From Brachionus manjavacas (lineage: Eukaryota; Rotifera; Eurotatoria; Ploima; Brachionidae), in contig JAHQIY010000004.1 of NCBI GenBank assembly GCA_019054805.1, positions 6,014,001 to 6,078,000 on the forward strand: 64,000 bases of DNA, given 5' to 3'. The translations under genes and the position numbers were made by a program. The stretch's first letter is position 1; every line of letters begins with the position of its first letter. Positions 21,431 through 31,659 of this stretch are shown here, in pieces. Below the pieces are notes generated by a model that was not told the origin of the DNA, did not search any database, and saw nothing but the letters and a program-made list of their open reading frames with translations.

Positions 21431-23179
21431 CTATTCTATTTGCTTGATTGTTCTTTTTGTTGATGAAGCATTCGATTGATTGGTTTGAGAAGAAGAGGGC
21501 TTAGAACTGTTTAAAGTTTTAGCCTGTCCACTTGAAGACTTAGAACTGTAAAAGGTTGTAGTCTGTCCAGTGGAAGGCTTTGAACTGTTTAAGGTTGAAG
21601 TTCTTTTGGAAAGGATACTTCTCCTGACAGATTGATTTGATGATATCAAAGTTCGAGTAGCAGGCCCCGAACTTGATTTAGAAGCTTGAATTTTAATAAG
21701 TTGAGGCCTTTGATCTGATAACCGAGAAGACGGTAGAAAATGAGGCAATGGAGATTTTTGAACAGACGATGATTTTGATAGGGTTGGATTATATAAAGGA
21801 TTAGTTGATTTTTTTGGAACTTCAATTGTGGCAATCGGTTTCTGAATAATTATTTGAGATTTTGAACGAGTTCTTGATTTAGAACGAGAATCATTTCGCT
21901 TATTTGATCTACACCTTAATATAGGTCTACAATTTAGTCTTAATGGTAAAGACGATGGTAAGGTTGGATGAAAGGAATTTGGATTAGGTCTGCAATAATC
22001 AGGTAAAGGTAACGGAATAACAAATTCCTTAAACTTATGCGGCTGAGGAGGACATTCTGGTTTTTCAACACAGACTTCAACATTGAAAGATTTAGGTCTT
22101 TGTTTATAATTAACTTTGATATTTTCGTTAATCTGATCGTCAAATAAAAGCTTTTTGTTGTCCATTCCTGATTCAACAGGGAAAATATTCGAACCAAATG
22201 GTGATCCAGAACCAGGAACCCCACTTGTTACATATGGTGATCCAGAACCAGGAACTCCTTGTCCATATGGTGATCCAGAACCAGGAACCCCACTTGTTCC
22301 ATATGGTGATCCAGAACCAGGAACTCCACTTGCTCCATATGGTGATCCAGAACCAGGAACCCCACTTGTTACATATGGTGATCCAGAACCAGGAACTCCA
22401 CTTGCTCCATATGGTGATCCAGAACCAGGAACCCCACTTGTTACATATGGTGATCCAGAACCAGGAACTCCTTGTCCATATGGTGATCCAGAACCAGGAA
22501 CTCCTTGTTCATATGGTGATCCAGAACCAGGAACCCCACTTGTTCCATATGGTGATCCAGAACCAGCAACTCCTTGTCCATATGGTGATCCAGAACCAGG
22601 AACCCCACTTGTTCCATATGGTGATCCAGAACCAGGAACCCCACTTGTTACATATGGTGATCCAGAACCAGGAACCCCACTTGTTCCATATGGTGATCCA
22701 GAACCAGGAACTCCTTGTCCATATGGTGATCCAGAACCAGGAACCCCACTTGTTCCATATGGTGATCCAGAACCAGGAACTCCTTGTCCATATGGTGATC
22801 CAGAACCAGGAACTCCTTGTTCATATGGTGATCCAGAACCAGGAACCCCACTTGTTCCATATGGTGATCCAGAACCAGGAACTCCTTGTCCATATGGTGA
22901 TCCAGAACCAGGAACCCCACTTGTTCCATATGGTGATCCAGAACCAGCAACTTTTTGTCCATATGGTGATCCAGAACCAGGAACTCCTTGTTCATATGGT
23001 GATCCAGAACCAGGAACCCCACTTGTTCCATATGGTGATCCAGAATCAGGAACTCCTTGTCCATATGGTGATCCAGAACCAGGAACTCCTTGTTCATATG
23101 GTGATCCAGAACCAGGAACCCCACTTGTTCCATATGGTGATCCAGAACCAGCAACTCCTTGTCTATTTGTACCTTTTGA
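21431..23179 (-). CDS. Elastin-like repeat protein (28 GVPGSGSPYG units) with basic Ser-rich tail; 5' exon unresolved
   Basis: On the minus strand one frame is open from 23179 to the stop at 21431 (583 codons including stop). The first 1 kb encodes 28 tandem units of GVPGSGSPYGTS (12 residues) or GVPGSGSPYGQ (11), with Glu, Ala, Val and Ala-for-Pro variants. Every unit is 33 or 36 bases, so the frame never breaks. VPGSG is the VPGxG motif of elastin. The repeats run in frame (PFGSNIFPVESG) into a unique part of about 245 residues: a Cys/Pro patch, a basic Arg/Ser stretch (RSKSRTRSKS) and Ser-rich repeats (SSKPSSGQ-type), ending IKQIE. No Met lies between the upstream stop at 23180-23182 and the repeats, so a 5' exon is required. 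One candidate is 23387-23348 (starts METIEAVKFF) spliced to 23172, which keeps frame; this is weak. An elastic structural role is inferred from composition only. Confidence 0.72.
   Translation of the reverse strand, partial: SKGTNRQGVAGSGSPYGTSGVPGSGSPYEQGVPGSGSPYGQGVPDSGSPYGTSGVPGSGSPYEQGVPGSGSPYGQKVAGSGSPYGTSGVPGSGSPYGQGVPGSGSPYGTSGVPGSGSPYEQGVPGSGSPYGQGVPGSGSPYGTSGVPGSGSPYGQGVPGSGSPYGTSGVPGSGSPYVTSGVPGSGSPYGTSGVPGSGSPYGQGVAGSGSPYGTSGVPGSGSPYEQGVPGSGSPYGQGVPGSGSPYVTSGVPGSGSPYGASGVPGSGSPYVTSGVPGSGSPYGASGVPGSGSPYGTSGVPGSGSPYGQGVPGSGSPYVTSGVPGSGSPFGSNIFPVESGMDNKKLLFDDQINENIKVNYKQRPKSFNVEVCVEKPECPPQPHKFKEFVIPLPLPDYCRPNPNSFHPTLPSSLPLRLNCRPILRCRSNKRNDSRSKSRTRSKSQIIIQKPIATIEVPKKSTNPLYNPTLSKSSSVQKSPLPHFLPSSRLSDQRPQLIKIQASKSSSGPATRTLISSNQSVRRSILSKRTSTLNSSKPSTGQTTTFYSSKSSSGQAKTLNSSKPSSSQTNQSNASSTKRTIKQIE
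22198..23165 (-). repeat. Coding minisatellite, 28 units of 33 or 36 bp
   Basis: Near-identical tandem units, each containing ccatatggtgatccagaacc on the plus strand and ending in one of three short variants (cttgtt, tgt, cttgct). Low divergence between units indicates recent homogenisation. The array is translated in the minus-strand gene at 21431-23179. Confidence 0.95.
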
Positions 23180-23182
23180 TTA

Positions 23183-23509
23183 AAAGATTTTTATTTTATT
23201 TTTTCATATTTAATAATAAGGGAATATAAAATCTCATTGTATTTTAATAATACTTGTTATTTATAAAATATTTCTATTTTAGCTTTACTTGAGCCTTCAA
23301 GTCACCTTTAAGACTTAATAACTTTAATAATTAATCCGAAGAATTACAAATGCTTAGAAAAAATTTAACCGCTTCAATAGTTTCCATTAGCTTGATTTTA
23401 ATTCCTTTTGAGTTAATTTAAAATATTTTGAAATATTAGTATATTACTCTTTTGAGCAAAAATTTCGTAATATGTTTAAAACTAAAGAATGAAATCAAAT
23501 TAAGTTGGC
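23183..23509. other. AT-rich flank, probable 5' region or intron of the elastin-like gene
   Basis: Must contain the acceptor side and possibly the first exon of the minus-strand repeat gene. Only one small minus-strand candidate exon (23387-23348) is visible. Nothing is supported on the plus strand. Confidence 0.35.
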
Positions 23510-23840
23510 TAATAAGTGGTACAAGGCCCGTTTTGCCAAGTGGTTTGCGTGTTAGTCATGCAAGCAGAGGATAGAAGGTTCGAAACCCGCTGAGGATGAA
23601 AAAATCTTCAAAATATCTCTGCAAAATGGGGAGAATGTTAAAACCCTTTCATCATAAAAAAAGGTGGCAAGTTTCGACTTGGTAATAATTGTGGAGTAAA
23701 TGATCAACTCGATGCAGTAGCATTTGTGTTAGATCGAAGCTGTTGCTCAAAAAGGTACTTGAAAACGAGATGAGCGTCTCCCCATTAATCACTAGGATAG
23801 AAAAGGTACAATTATTTTTATTATTATTAATAAGTGGTAC
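23510..23840 (+). mobile_element. tRNA-derived SINE with 13-bp target-site duplications
   Basis: Identical 13-mers taataagtggtac lie at 23510-23522 and 23828-23840 and bracket a 305-base insert. The head carries Pol III boxes: an A-box-like ttgccaagtgg at 23533 and a perfect B box ggttcgaaacc at 23577-23587. A tRNA-unrelated body follows, and the insert ends in an ATT/TTA microsatellite-like tail. This is the full anatomy of a SINE mobilised by a LINE. Perfect duplications indicate a recent insertion. It lies between two minus-strand genes of the Met-Gly cluster. Confidence 0.85.
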
Positions 23841-24125
23841 CCTAAAATCTTAACTTATTTTCTTTAAAATACAAATCAAATATTAATTCTTTCAAAAAAT
23901 GCTTAAAAAAATTTCTATTTTATCATTTAATAAATATTTGAAAAAAATTTCATTCAATAAATCATAAATCGTTTTTTTGGAAAATTTTTCTATAAGAAGG
24001 CTGTTTCTGTTATTCATATGCAATGAGATTTTTCAATGTGCCGACACCCTTTATTTATTCAAATTTTTAGAAAATTTTTTATCATTTTTTGTAAAAAATC
24101 GAGATTTCATATTCTAATCCTAGAA
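23841..24125. other. AT-rich spacer, no gene seen
   Basis: Short flank between the SINE and the 3' end of the minus-strand gene at 24126. Nothing supported. Confidence 0.4.
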
Positions 24126-26096
24126 TTAATTTACATAATTAGAAATATTATAATCTTCAGTACCTTCTGAGGTTCCTGAATATGGATTTTTCCCTGAACC
24201 ATTTATTCCTAGATTACTGTTTGCTAATTTTTGGTAAAGTTCTTGATTATATCTTGCAGTTTCCGAATTTAAATCAGAATTTTTCGCCAACGCTTGATTT
24301 CCTGAATTTATATTCATGCCATTTCCTAGATTATCTTTACCTGTCGAATCTATTATCTGACCATTAGCCCCTGAGTTTACAGGATTGGAATTTACGCCAT
24401 AATTTGTTGACACACCATTGTTTAATTCTGAATGTCTACCTTTTCCTAATTTATTAGCATCATTTGAATTTTTATTTTCACCATAACGATTTTTCGATGC
24501 ACCAGAGAATGGACTTGAACGTCTTAATCTTGCTTTGCTCTTCTCATTTTTTCCGCTGGTTTTTAAATCACCAACGGAAAACGAGTTTAACTTTTTTTCT
24601 AAGGAATCAGATTGTAAATCCTCTCCCAGCAAATTTGATCTCAAGTTTTTTCCAATTTTAAAATCATCTGAAGCATCTGAATCATATATGGTTTCGAATA
24701 AACTTTCATCATCTTTAGATTTACCTTTTCCTAACAAATTTTCAGATGCATTCAAATAATTTGTACCCAACGAGGGAATTAAATTACTTAATGGATAACC
24801 TAGGTAAGGGCTACCAATTGAACCTGCTCCTCCTAAACCCTGATAAGGAGCACCATTAGCTGAAAATGGAGTAACAGCATTCATTCCTATATAATTTTTG
24901 AATTTTTAATCAAATTTTCTAAGAAAAAGACTCATACCAGAATATGGAGATGATGCATAGGGATTTGAATAAGGTGAATATGGATTGATTGCATATGAAG
25001 CTTGTCTAGCGGCTAAATTATTTGCTATAGTCTGATTAATTAAACTTCTATATGGTGATCTATTATATATGTTTAATGAATCAGCGTTTAAATTTCCTTC
25101 ACCCCCTGCTTGAACTTCATTAGCATTATGGTCTGCCAATGCTTGCCTTAGTGATAAATCAGCATTAGCTAAATTTTGAATGTCATTAATATCATTTAAT
25201 TGTTGATCTAAATGCTTTCTTGATGTCCTCAAATTTTCGGCATTCAAAGAATCAACATAAGGATTATTTTCTATGTCGTCAGTTGGAAATTGATTCGAAG
25301 TGCATGCAGAATCTGAAATTCCTGGAAGCGCTCTAGCACTTAGATTCCCATACATACCTGGGTAACATAATCCGCCTGGATAGCCATAACTGTTTAGACC
25401 ATAGCTAGGATGACAAGTAACTTGATATGGCTGATATGGAGTTCGACTTTGTCCAGTCAAGCCAGAATATTGATCATTTAAAATCGACAAACAATTTGAT
25501 GGGTTCGATACAGCGACTAGCTGATTATCCAATACTGTACCCGTTCCGATTTGAGTTGAGTCAAGTGTTGATGGTAATGCGCATGGATATGATGGATTTG
25601 AACCACATGCAACTACATAAGGATAGGCATGTGATAATGGAGCTGGTAATACTGGACTTGGAGGAAGCGTTGAATGTGGAAGATAAGGCCCTGGAATACC
25701 AAAAGGCGGTGGACAGGAATGCATAGGATGATGAGAAAAACATGAAGGTGGAGCACCAAATGGAAGAGGAAAAGGTCCCATTGACGGGGGAAATGGAAGA
25801 GGTAAAGCTCCCATTGATGGTGGAAATGGTGCTGGTAATGCTAGTGGCATTGAACCACGAGATGAAAACATTGGAGGAGGAGGTGGTAGCATTGGACGAC
25901 ATGGTCGCTGAGGAAAACCGTAAACAGGTGGTGGAGGGGGTGGAAGAATAGCTATACATGGTTTTTTTCTACGACAACATGCTGTGCGTGGACGACATTG
26001 AGGTCGTGGAGCAGGGAAACACATCACTGGAGGAGGACATGGTGGTGGACATGGAGTCGCGCAATTTGACACACATCTTGAGTTTCTTGCGCCCAT
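24126..26096 (-). CDS. Met-Gly Cys/Pro-rich protein, two exons, 639 residues
   Basis: Minus-strand exons 26096-24938 and 24886-24126 are joined by a 51-base GT-AG intron; the join (SPYSG to MNAVTPF) keeps frame and gives 1920 bases including stop. It starts MGARNSRC, matching the Met-Gly family at 15601 and 17576 (Gly2, Ser6, basic 7, Cys 8). A CPPPCPPP block and a Cys/Arg-rich patch (CRPRTACCRRKKPC) follow, then long Pro-rich stretches to about residue 180, then an Asn/Ser/Gly-rich part with Tyr-Pro-Tyr-Ser motifs (YSPYSNPYASSPYSG). The second exon is Asn/Gly/Ser-rich with acidic and Lys/Arg patches (LRRSSPFSG). No signal peptide or membrane helix. It is the largest member of the cluster and reads like a membrane-anchored disordered scaffold; function unknown. 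Confidence 0.82.
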
Positions 26097-26686
26097 TTTT
26101 AATTTTAAAAAGGGAGTAGGATTTAACTAGAATAAGGGTATTTGATTTTTTAAAATTGAATTTAATTCAATATTTAAATTTAAGATTTATAAAACTGAGA
26201 ACTTTTATTTATATTTATATCTAACAATTACATTATAGTTAGACATATCTTAAATTCTAGTAACGCTTAAGTTTCTTGATTTCTTTTTTTTTTTTTATTA
26301 TCTAATTGATAAAAGTTTCAAAATCGAGCTATTGTGTGCAGTCACTAGCTAATTTCACTTTTTTCTTTAAGTCAATATCTTTTACCAAAGTATTAAGACA
26401 ATAGAAGCGAAATATATTTAAGCTTTTTTACCAATGGCACAAATAAGTGATAGAACGATCTTTCAAAGCATTATCACGCTTATGAAAATGACAACTATAA
26501 TGAAAATAGTTTAAGTTTGACATATCAAAAATTTCATATGATTTGCACGCATGAAAAGCTTCGATCTCTTTTATTTAACTAGATATTGCTGATTTATAAA
26601 ATTACAATCTTAATTTTTTTTTAAATTTAAATTTTTAAATATTTATTTATTTTGGCCATAAAAAGTAAATTTATTTTCTCAAAAAT
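26097..26686. other. Intergenic, no gene seen
   Basis: Upstream flank of the gene at 26096 and downstream flank of the gene at 27118, both on the minus strand. AT-rich, no other feature. Confidence 0.4.
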
Positions 26687-27118
26687 TTATTGATGAACTG
26701 AAGTGTAATTATACGAGCCAGAGGACATCTTGTTACTATTTTGAGAAGAAATAGAAGGAATTGTACTTGAACTACACGAAAGACCAAAACTTCCGTCAAT
26801 TGAACTTGCTTTGGGTGGGTACATATCTTGATTCATAATTCTGGGTTGATTTTGAATATGTTGATTTTGAAATTTAGCAGGGACAATTTGTTGAATAGGA
26901 GGCTTATAATTTTGAAATTGAGTTGTGGCTGGTATTGAATAGTTTTGATAAAATTGAGGCTGGGCTTGAACAGTATTAGGCTGTAATTGTGGATATGATG
27001 GATTATTAAAGTACTGCATATTTGGATAATAATAGTTATTGTATGGGTTGACAAAATTGCTTGGGAAATTTAATTCCGTCGATTTTTCTTTGCTATTTTT
27101 AGCCTGCTTAGAGCCCAT
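26687..27118 (-). CDS. Met-Gly Asn/Gln/Tyr/Pro-rich protein
   Basis: Single exon, 143 residues. Starts MGSKQAKNSKEKS: Gly2 with small Ala6 and many Lys, still compatible with N-myristoylation plus electrostatic membrane binding. The body is prion-like: Asn, Gln, Tyr and Pro dominate (NPYNNYYYPN, QFYQNYS), followed by a Ser-rich tail ending YTSVHQ. Only one Cys, so it differs from the CPPP members. A nine-codon upstream frame with a very similar start (MGSKRPNRS) lies 53 bases before this ATG. No known domain; grouped with the cluster by its start motif, low complexity and location. Confidence 0.75.
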   Translation of the reverse strand: MGSKQAKNSKEKSTELNFPSNFVNPYNNYYYPNMQYFNNPSYPQLQPNTVQAQPQFYQNYSIPATTQFQNYKPPIQQIVPAKFQNQHIQNQPRIMNQDMYPPKASSIDGSFGLSCSSSTIPSISSQNSNKMSSGSYNYTSVHQ

Positions 27119-27170
27119 TATAAAAATCAGATTTTTGATTTTTTATTAAGAATTTTGTTCTATGTATTTA

Positions 27171-27200
27171 TTATGATCTGTTAGGTCGTTTTGATCCCAT
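27171..27200 (-). other. Nine-codon upstream ORF resembling the start of the downstream gene
   Basis: Encodes MGSKRPNRS and stops. The downstream protein starts MGSKQAKNS. The likeness at protein and DNA level suggests a duplicated first-codon segment or a leader peptide controlling translation. Confidence 0.4.
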
Positions 27201-29400
27201 TTTTGAGTCATAATTACCTTGAAAATTATTAAATTGTTAATTTGAGAAAATTTAGGCGATTATTAAGATAATAGCATGATAAAATTAGGATTGATTCTAT
27301 TTTATTTATGCTTGATAAAATGCCTACAGAGATTTAGAGAAAAAAGTCATTTTAGTTATTGAGCTCAAAGAAAAAAAATGAGTCAGAATTCTAATTAATT
27401 TTTGACAAAAACAATTAAAATTTTTCGGCAAAAAAATTGTTTTTTTTTTAAATTCGAAATATTATTTATAATCTCCTAATATAATTTCTGCTGACCTAAT
27501 TGAAATATTTTTTTTTAAATTTATTCTTGTTATAAAATGTTTTTTATCTGTAAATTTTTAATTATTTCTTGAAGTAAAAAATTTTAATCGAAAAATTAAT
27601 TTTAGTATTATGAAATACAGCTCAAAAAAATATTTAAAAATCTTGTAATTATTTATCTAATTTTCAAAAATTTGTCCTAATCCTGCAATATGGTGCGACT
27701 TCTATTTTTTCAAGTTTCTTAAGCATGTGCAAAATTTTAAGAAATGCTTAATACTAAAATAAATTAAGAATTAGAACAAAAAAAATTATTATGAAATTGT
27801 TGAGTTTCTCAAAAACTATATTTCTTTCGTCATCTAATTTTTTTATAGCTAAATATTTTTAAACAAAAATTAACCAAATTTTACTATAATAGAATCACTA
27901 AACTGAAACACATAATAGCGGTGTCCAGTAGGCTAAATCTCTGCCAAGTATCTCTAAAAGCAAATTGTTTACTAATAGGCCAAAAACGTAAAAGAGATTA
28001 ATCATCAAAAACAAGGCCTGCATTACAATGCCAGCCAAGTGAAAATAGGGAAGATTTTTTAGTGAATCAAGAAACAATTATACCAAATTCAAAGCCAGCA
28101 ACTCTTTAATCTGTTTCTCGGAATGAAATTGCAATTGAAATTGAATTCAACCTAACCAAGCTTCTCAAACAATTCCAGCAGTGGTTAATGAAAATGAAAT
28201 TTGCCGGCCAGCAAGAAAAAAAGAAGACTCAAAAAGAATTAAATTCTTTTTGTCTTTTTAGGCTTTTAATTTTTTCTAAGTCTTTCTCTTCTTTGTTTTC
28301 TGGTGAATAAAATAATTTTTCTGTTGAAAAAAAAAGCTGTAAAAATAAATAACTGTAGAAAAAATTAGCTGGTAAAATATTATTTAGCACGTTTTTTTTG
28401 TTTGCTGATAAAAAAATAGCTTTAAAAAAAATTTACTGATGAAAAGATATACCTATCTCTAATAATTGTTAGTGATTTAAAATTACGTTATGTTACTTGA
28501 CTAAGAAAAATGCTTACTCAAAAATTACTAAACTTTTAAATAGTTTATTAAATAATTGTTGATCTCAAACAATTATAAAACTTTTCGAAAAAAAAATATC
28601 GCTTATCATGAAAATATCTATCAAATCTAATCAGACTTTGACTTTAAACTGTTTTTATTCTTTGAGCAAACAATTACTTCCGGTTAATTGTTCCAATCGT
28701 TGACAACTCTGTTTATAAAGAAATTAAATCTAAGTGTACAAAAGGATCATAGAAAATTTGCAAATTCGACTTTTGGCTTAGCAATCTTGATCTTAATTCA
28801 TATTTCTCTTCGAACAAAATATGGATTGTTAAGTTCCAACACGCCTTTACGTTATATATTTAAACTAATTTAAATTATTTCTTATTTCTTTCCTGAACTG
28901 TTCATCACTTAAACATCCAGCACATGTGTTCTGTATATAAATATAATATACAGACCGAAAAAAATATCGAAACTTTTCTTAAAAACAAAAACTACTAGTT
29001 CACTAATAGTAAACTAATAGTAATAAACAAAAACCGAGAACAAGAATTTTTCACATAATAAATGAAATATATCACCCAGATAACTAGACTTAATAAAATA
29101 AACATAAAAAAATACTGCAACAAAATGCTAGATATTTTATTTCATCTTTTTTACTTAAATAATATTTCTCATGTAAAAAAAAAGACAACAAAATAAAATA
29201 TCACTAGTATTTTAAATGATTTATTGTTTAATTTTGTAAGTGCAAAAGAAAATTAAAGATTTATTTTTGACAAAAAATGTGCAAAAAGGCATATTGCAGT
29301 ATTTTTTTAAAAAAATTTTATTTAAGTTGATTTGATTTATCAGAAAAAGTAATAATTTAGTTCAATTTATATTTGAATATTAAAAACCTAATCAGTTAAT
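27201..29400. other. Gene-free stretch with possible retroelement debris
   Basis: Mostly AT-rich. Around 27990-28260 the plus strand has broken coding-like sequence with a Lys-rich C-terminal look (CRPARKKEDSKR before a stop), which may be the end of a decayed LTR-element polyprotein. I see no terminal repeats and no intact gene. Confidence 0.3.
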
Positions 29401-29410
29401 AAATATTTGG

Positions 29411-30940
29411 GAGAATGGCGCGGGGTTAAATTTTTTTTTTGAGATCAATTGATACACGCTCATGAAAAGAACTCAGGAAGACGACATTCTTGTCAATTTT
29501 ACCTTGATAAACTGTAAGTACTACACCGTTTTTATCTTCATTAAATGATTTGTGATAAATTTTTTGTTTTGAATTCATTATTTTTGGGAGTTCAGGTTTG
29601 TATATTTTAATTGTTCCAAAAAGCGTTGTTTTCAATTCAAGTAGTTGCATTACTAGACTATAGGAAGCAAAAAAATTATCAGTGGTGACACAGTATCCTT
29701 TTTTTTTTATAAGGCTCCATTGATTTTTTGACGACGTAATCTCCTTGTAGTTCGCCGTTTGGCTTGTCATGATTAAATTCTAAATATGGAAATCCATTCA
29801 AAATAAATTTGGGTGAAACTTCGACTAACAACCAAAATTTTAAACCAAATTTATCAGGTTCATTTGGCATATATTTTAACAGGCTGCATCTACATTTTAA
29901 TGGCAATAGTTGTTTATCAACAGTAATGAATTGTTGTGCTCGGTAGCACGCCTTTGAGTTTTCAATCAGACGTACCCATTTATCTCTCACCATTCAAAAA
30001 CTGTCTAATCAAGCTCGTTGTGTTCTTGATGACTTATTGTCAAATCGAAGGTATTTCATAATTTGTAAAAAGCGCTTTCTAGACATGAAACTTGAAATTA
30101 TGGTATACCATAGTTTTTTGACCACATTTCTCTTTCAGGGATTCCTGGACAAAAAACGCCTCTAATGGGTAAAACTCCAATAAAAGAAAGAATGTCCTCT
30201 TTTGAAAAGGAAATGCTTCGGTCAATGAAATGAGCAAATGCATTTGTGAATTCAAGCACCTTTTTCAGCATTGACAAATCAAAAATTAGTAAAAAAACTG
30301 ACAAAGTACTTTTATTTAAACGTGTAGCTGCATAACTTGTTGGACCAGCTTTTTCATTGAAAGAAATCCTTTTTCTTATTTTTGTCTCATTTCCGTCATT
30401 TATTTTTTCCCATACAACACTTGATTTTGATGTTTTATCTTTTTTTAAAGGTTGTCCAGATGTATGTGGCTCACCATTTGAAAAAACACAAGACGCTTCG
30501 ACATTATTTTCATCATCGGATTCATCATTTGTTGAATCTGACAACTCAAAAAGATGTGTTTCAGATTCAAAGGTATCTTCTTCAGAATCAGTCTCCTCTG
30601 AAGGATCTGAATCATCATCATCAGCTTTAGTTAGCTGTTCCAAGGCAAGTTTAGCTGAAGCTCGCTTTGACATTATATTTTTATTTATTTTTATTATTAT
30701 TAATAAATGAGTATAAATAAAAAAAAGCTAATATTTTTAATTTTAAATAGGGGTTTAAAAAAACCCTCCGCGCGTTTGTGTAATTTTTTTTTTCTAATCT
30801 AATTTTTTGAAATTTATAATTTTCAAAAATAAAATCAAGATTAAAATTAAATTTTAAATTAGGGGAAAAAAATTTAAGCAATTATTAATTTTTAAAGATA
30901 AAAAAAGGGTTCAAAAAACCCCCGGGCGTTCTAGTGTTAA
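29411..30940 (-). mobile_element. Degenerate piggyBac-family DNA transposon
   Basis: A minus-strand transposase relic is bounded on the right by TTAA (30937-30940), the piggyBac target, next to a terminal sequence that reads cactagaacgcccggggg inward. The left end near 29411 has a diverged match (agaatggcgcgggg) but no clean TTAA beside it. Total about 1.5 kb, shorter than autonomous elements, because the 3' part of the transposase is missing. Confidence 0.75.
29426..30673 (-). pseudogene. Broken piggyBac transposase
   Basis: The frame begins at 30673 with an acidic Ser/Asp/Glu-rich N-terminus (DDDDSDPSEETDSEED), typical of piggyBac transposases. The DDE core follows in pieces: a segment to 30098, a stretch near 30075-29995 with two in-frame stops, a piece at 29993-29679 and one at 29770-29426. 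Two catalytic-region landmarks remain: TVDKQLLP (first Asp) and VTTDNFF (second Asp). The third Asp region and the C-terminal zinc-binding tail are absent. Stops, frameshifts and truncation show it is inactive; whether the ends can still be moved in trans is unknown. Confidence 0.8.
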
Positions 30941-31659
30941 ACTTAGAAAAAATATTTTTTTATAATTTATATCATTTAATAAGTTATTTTTTTTAATTTA
31001 AAATTTTTTTTTCAAAAAATCTTTCAATTTACCTGGCCCACCACCATTAAGTTGGCCGTATTTCTGGCCGCCCAAAAATTAAACTGCCAACCAGGTCAAA
31101 TGATCGCCCGCTAAAAAGTTCCCCGGCTATTGCGGAAACGGTCACGATTTCTGAGAATTTTGTCCGGTGTTTCCGCTTGTACGGATCCCAACACTAGTAA
31201 AAATAGAAGAGATACTGGGTTTATTTTAACAAACAAATGAGGACAAACAAACAAATAATTTTACAGGTAATGAAGGTCGCAAGTTGTTAAAGCAGCGTAT
31301 TTACTAATATCACTGCTTGTGAAAACTTATCCCTACAGTTTTTACTTCTTCTACTGCTACTACTAAACTTTAAAAATTTGACTTTTGGCTAAAAAATTAT
31401 GCCCTGGAAAACAAAGCAACAAGACAAAAATAACGTCTCTAATCGCTTAAATCATTTAAATTTATTACCTGTCTGTGCAAAACTTATTCCATAACTCAGT
31501 CATTACAGCAAATAAAATTCAAAATCTAAAAATTTAAATAAAAACAATTTTTAGTAATCTACCTTATTCGAATTTCCGTGTGACACAGCAGCGTTCCTAT
31601 CCAGGCTATGTTTTTTTAACAACCAAAGTAGAAAATTCACCTGAACTGATCATTTCAAA
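30941..31659. other. Region upstream of ARID2, with a GC-rich patch
   Basis: Bases 31031-31193 are clearly richer in GC and CpG than the surroundings, with a 45-50 codon plus-strand open stretch but no ATG. It could be the ARID2 promoter or a leader exon, or a relic of an inserted element. The remaining bases to 31659 would be 5' UTR and promoter. Confidence 0.35.

Noticed and set aside
22155-23229. Two long plus-strand frames through the 33/36-bp repeat array
   Set aside because: Neither has a proper ATG-led unique region, and both are consequences of repeat units divisible by three. The minus frame is longer and joins a unique coding tail.
28688-28873. 61-codon plus-strand frame
   Set aside because: AT-driven chance frame with no coding character and no supporting context.
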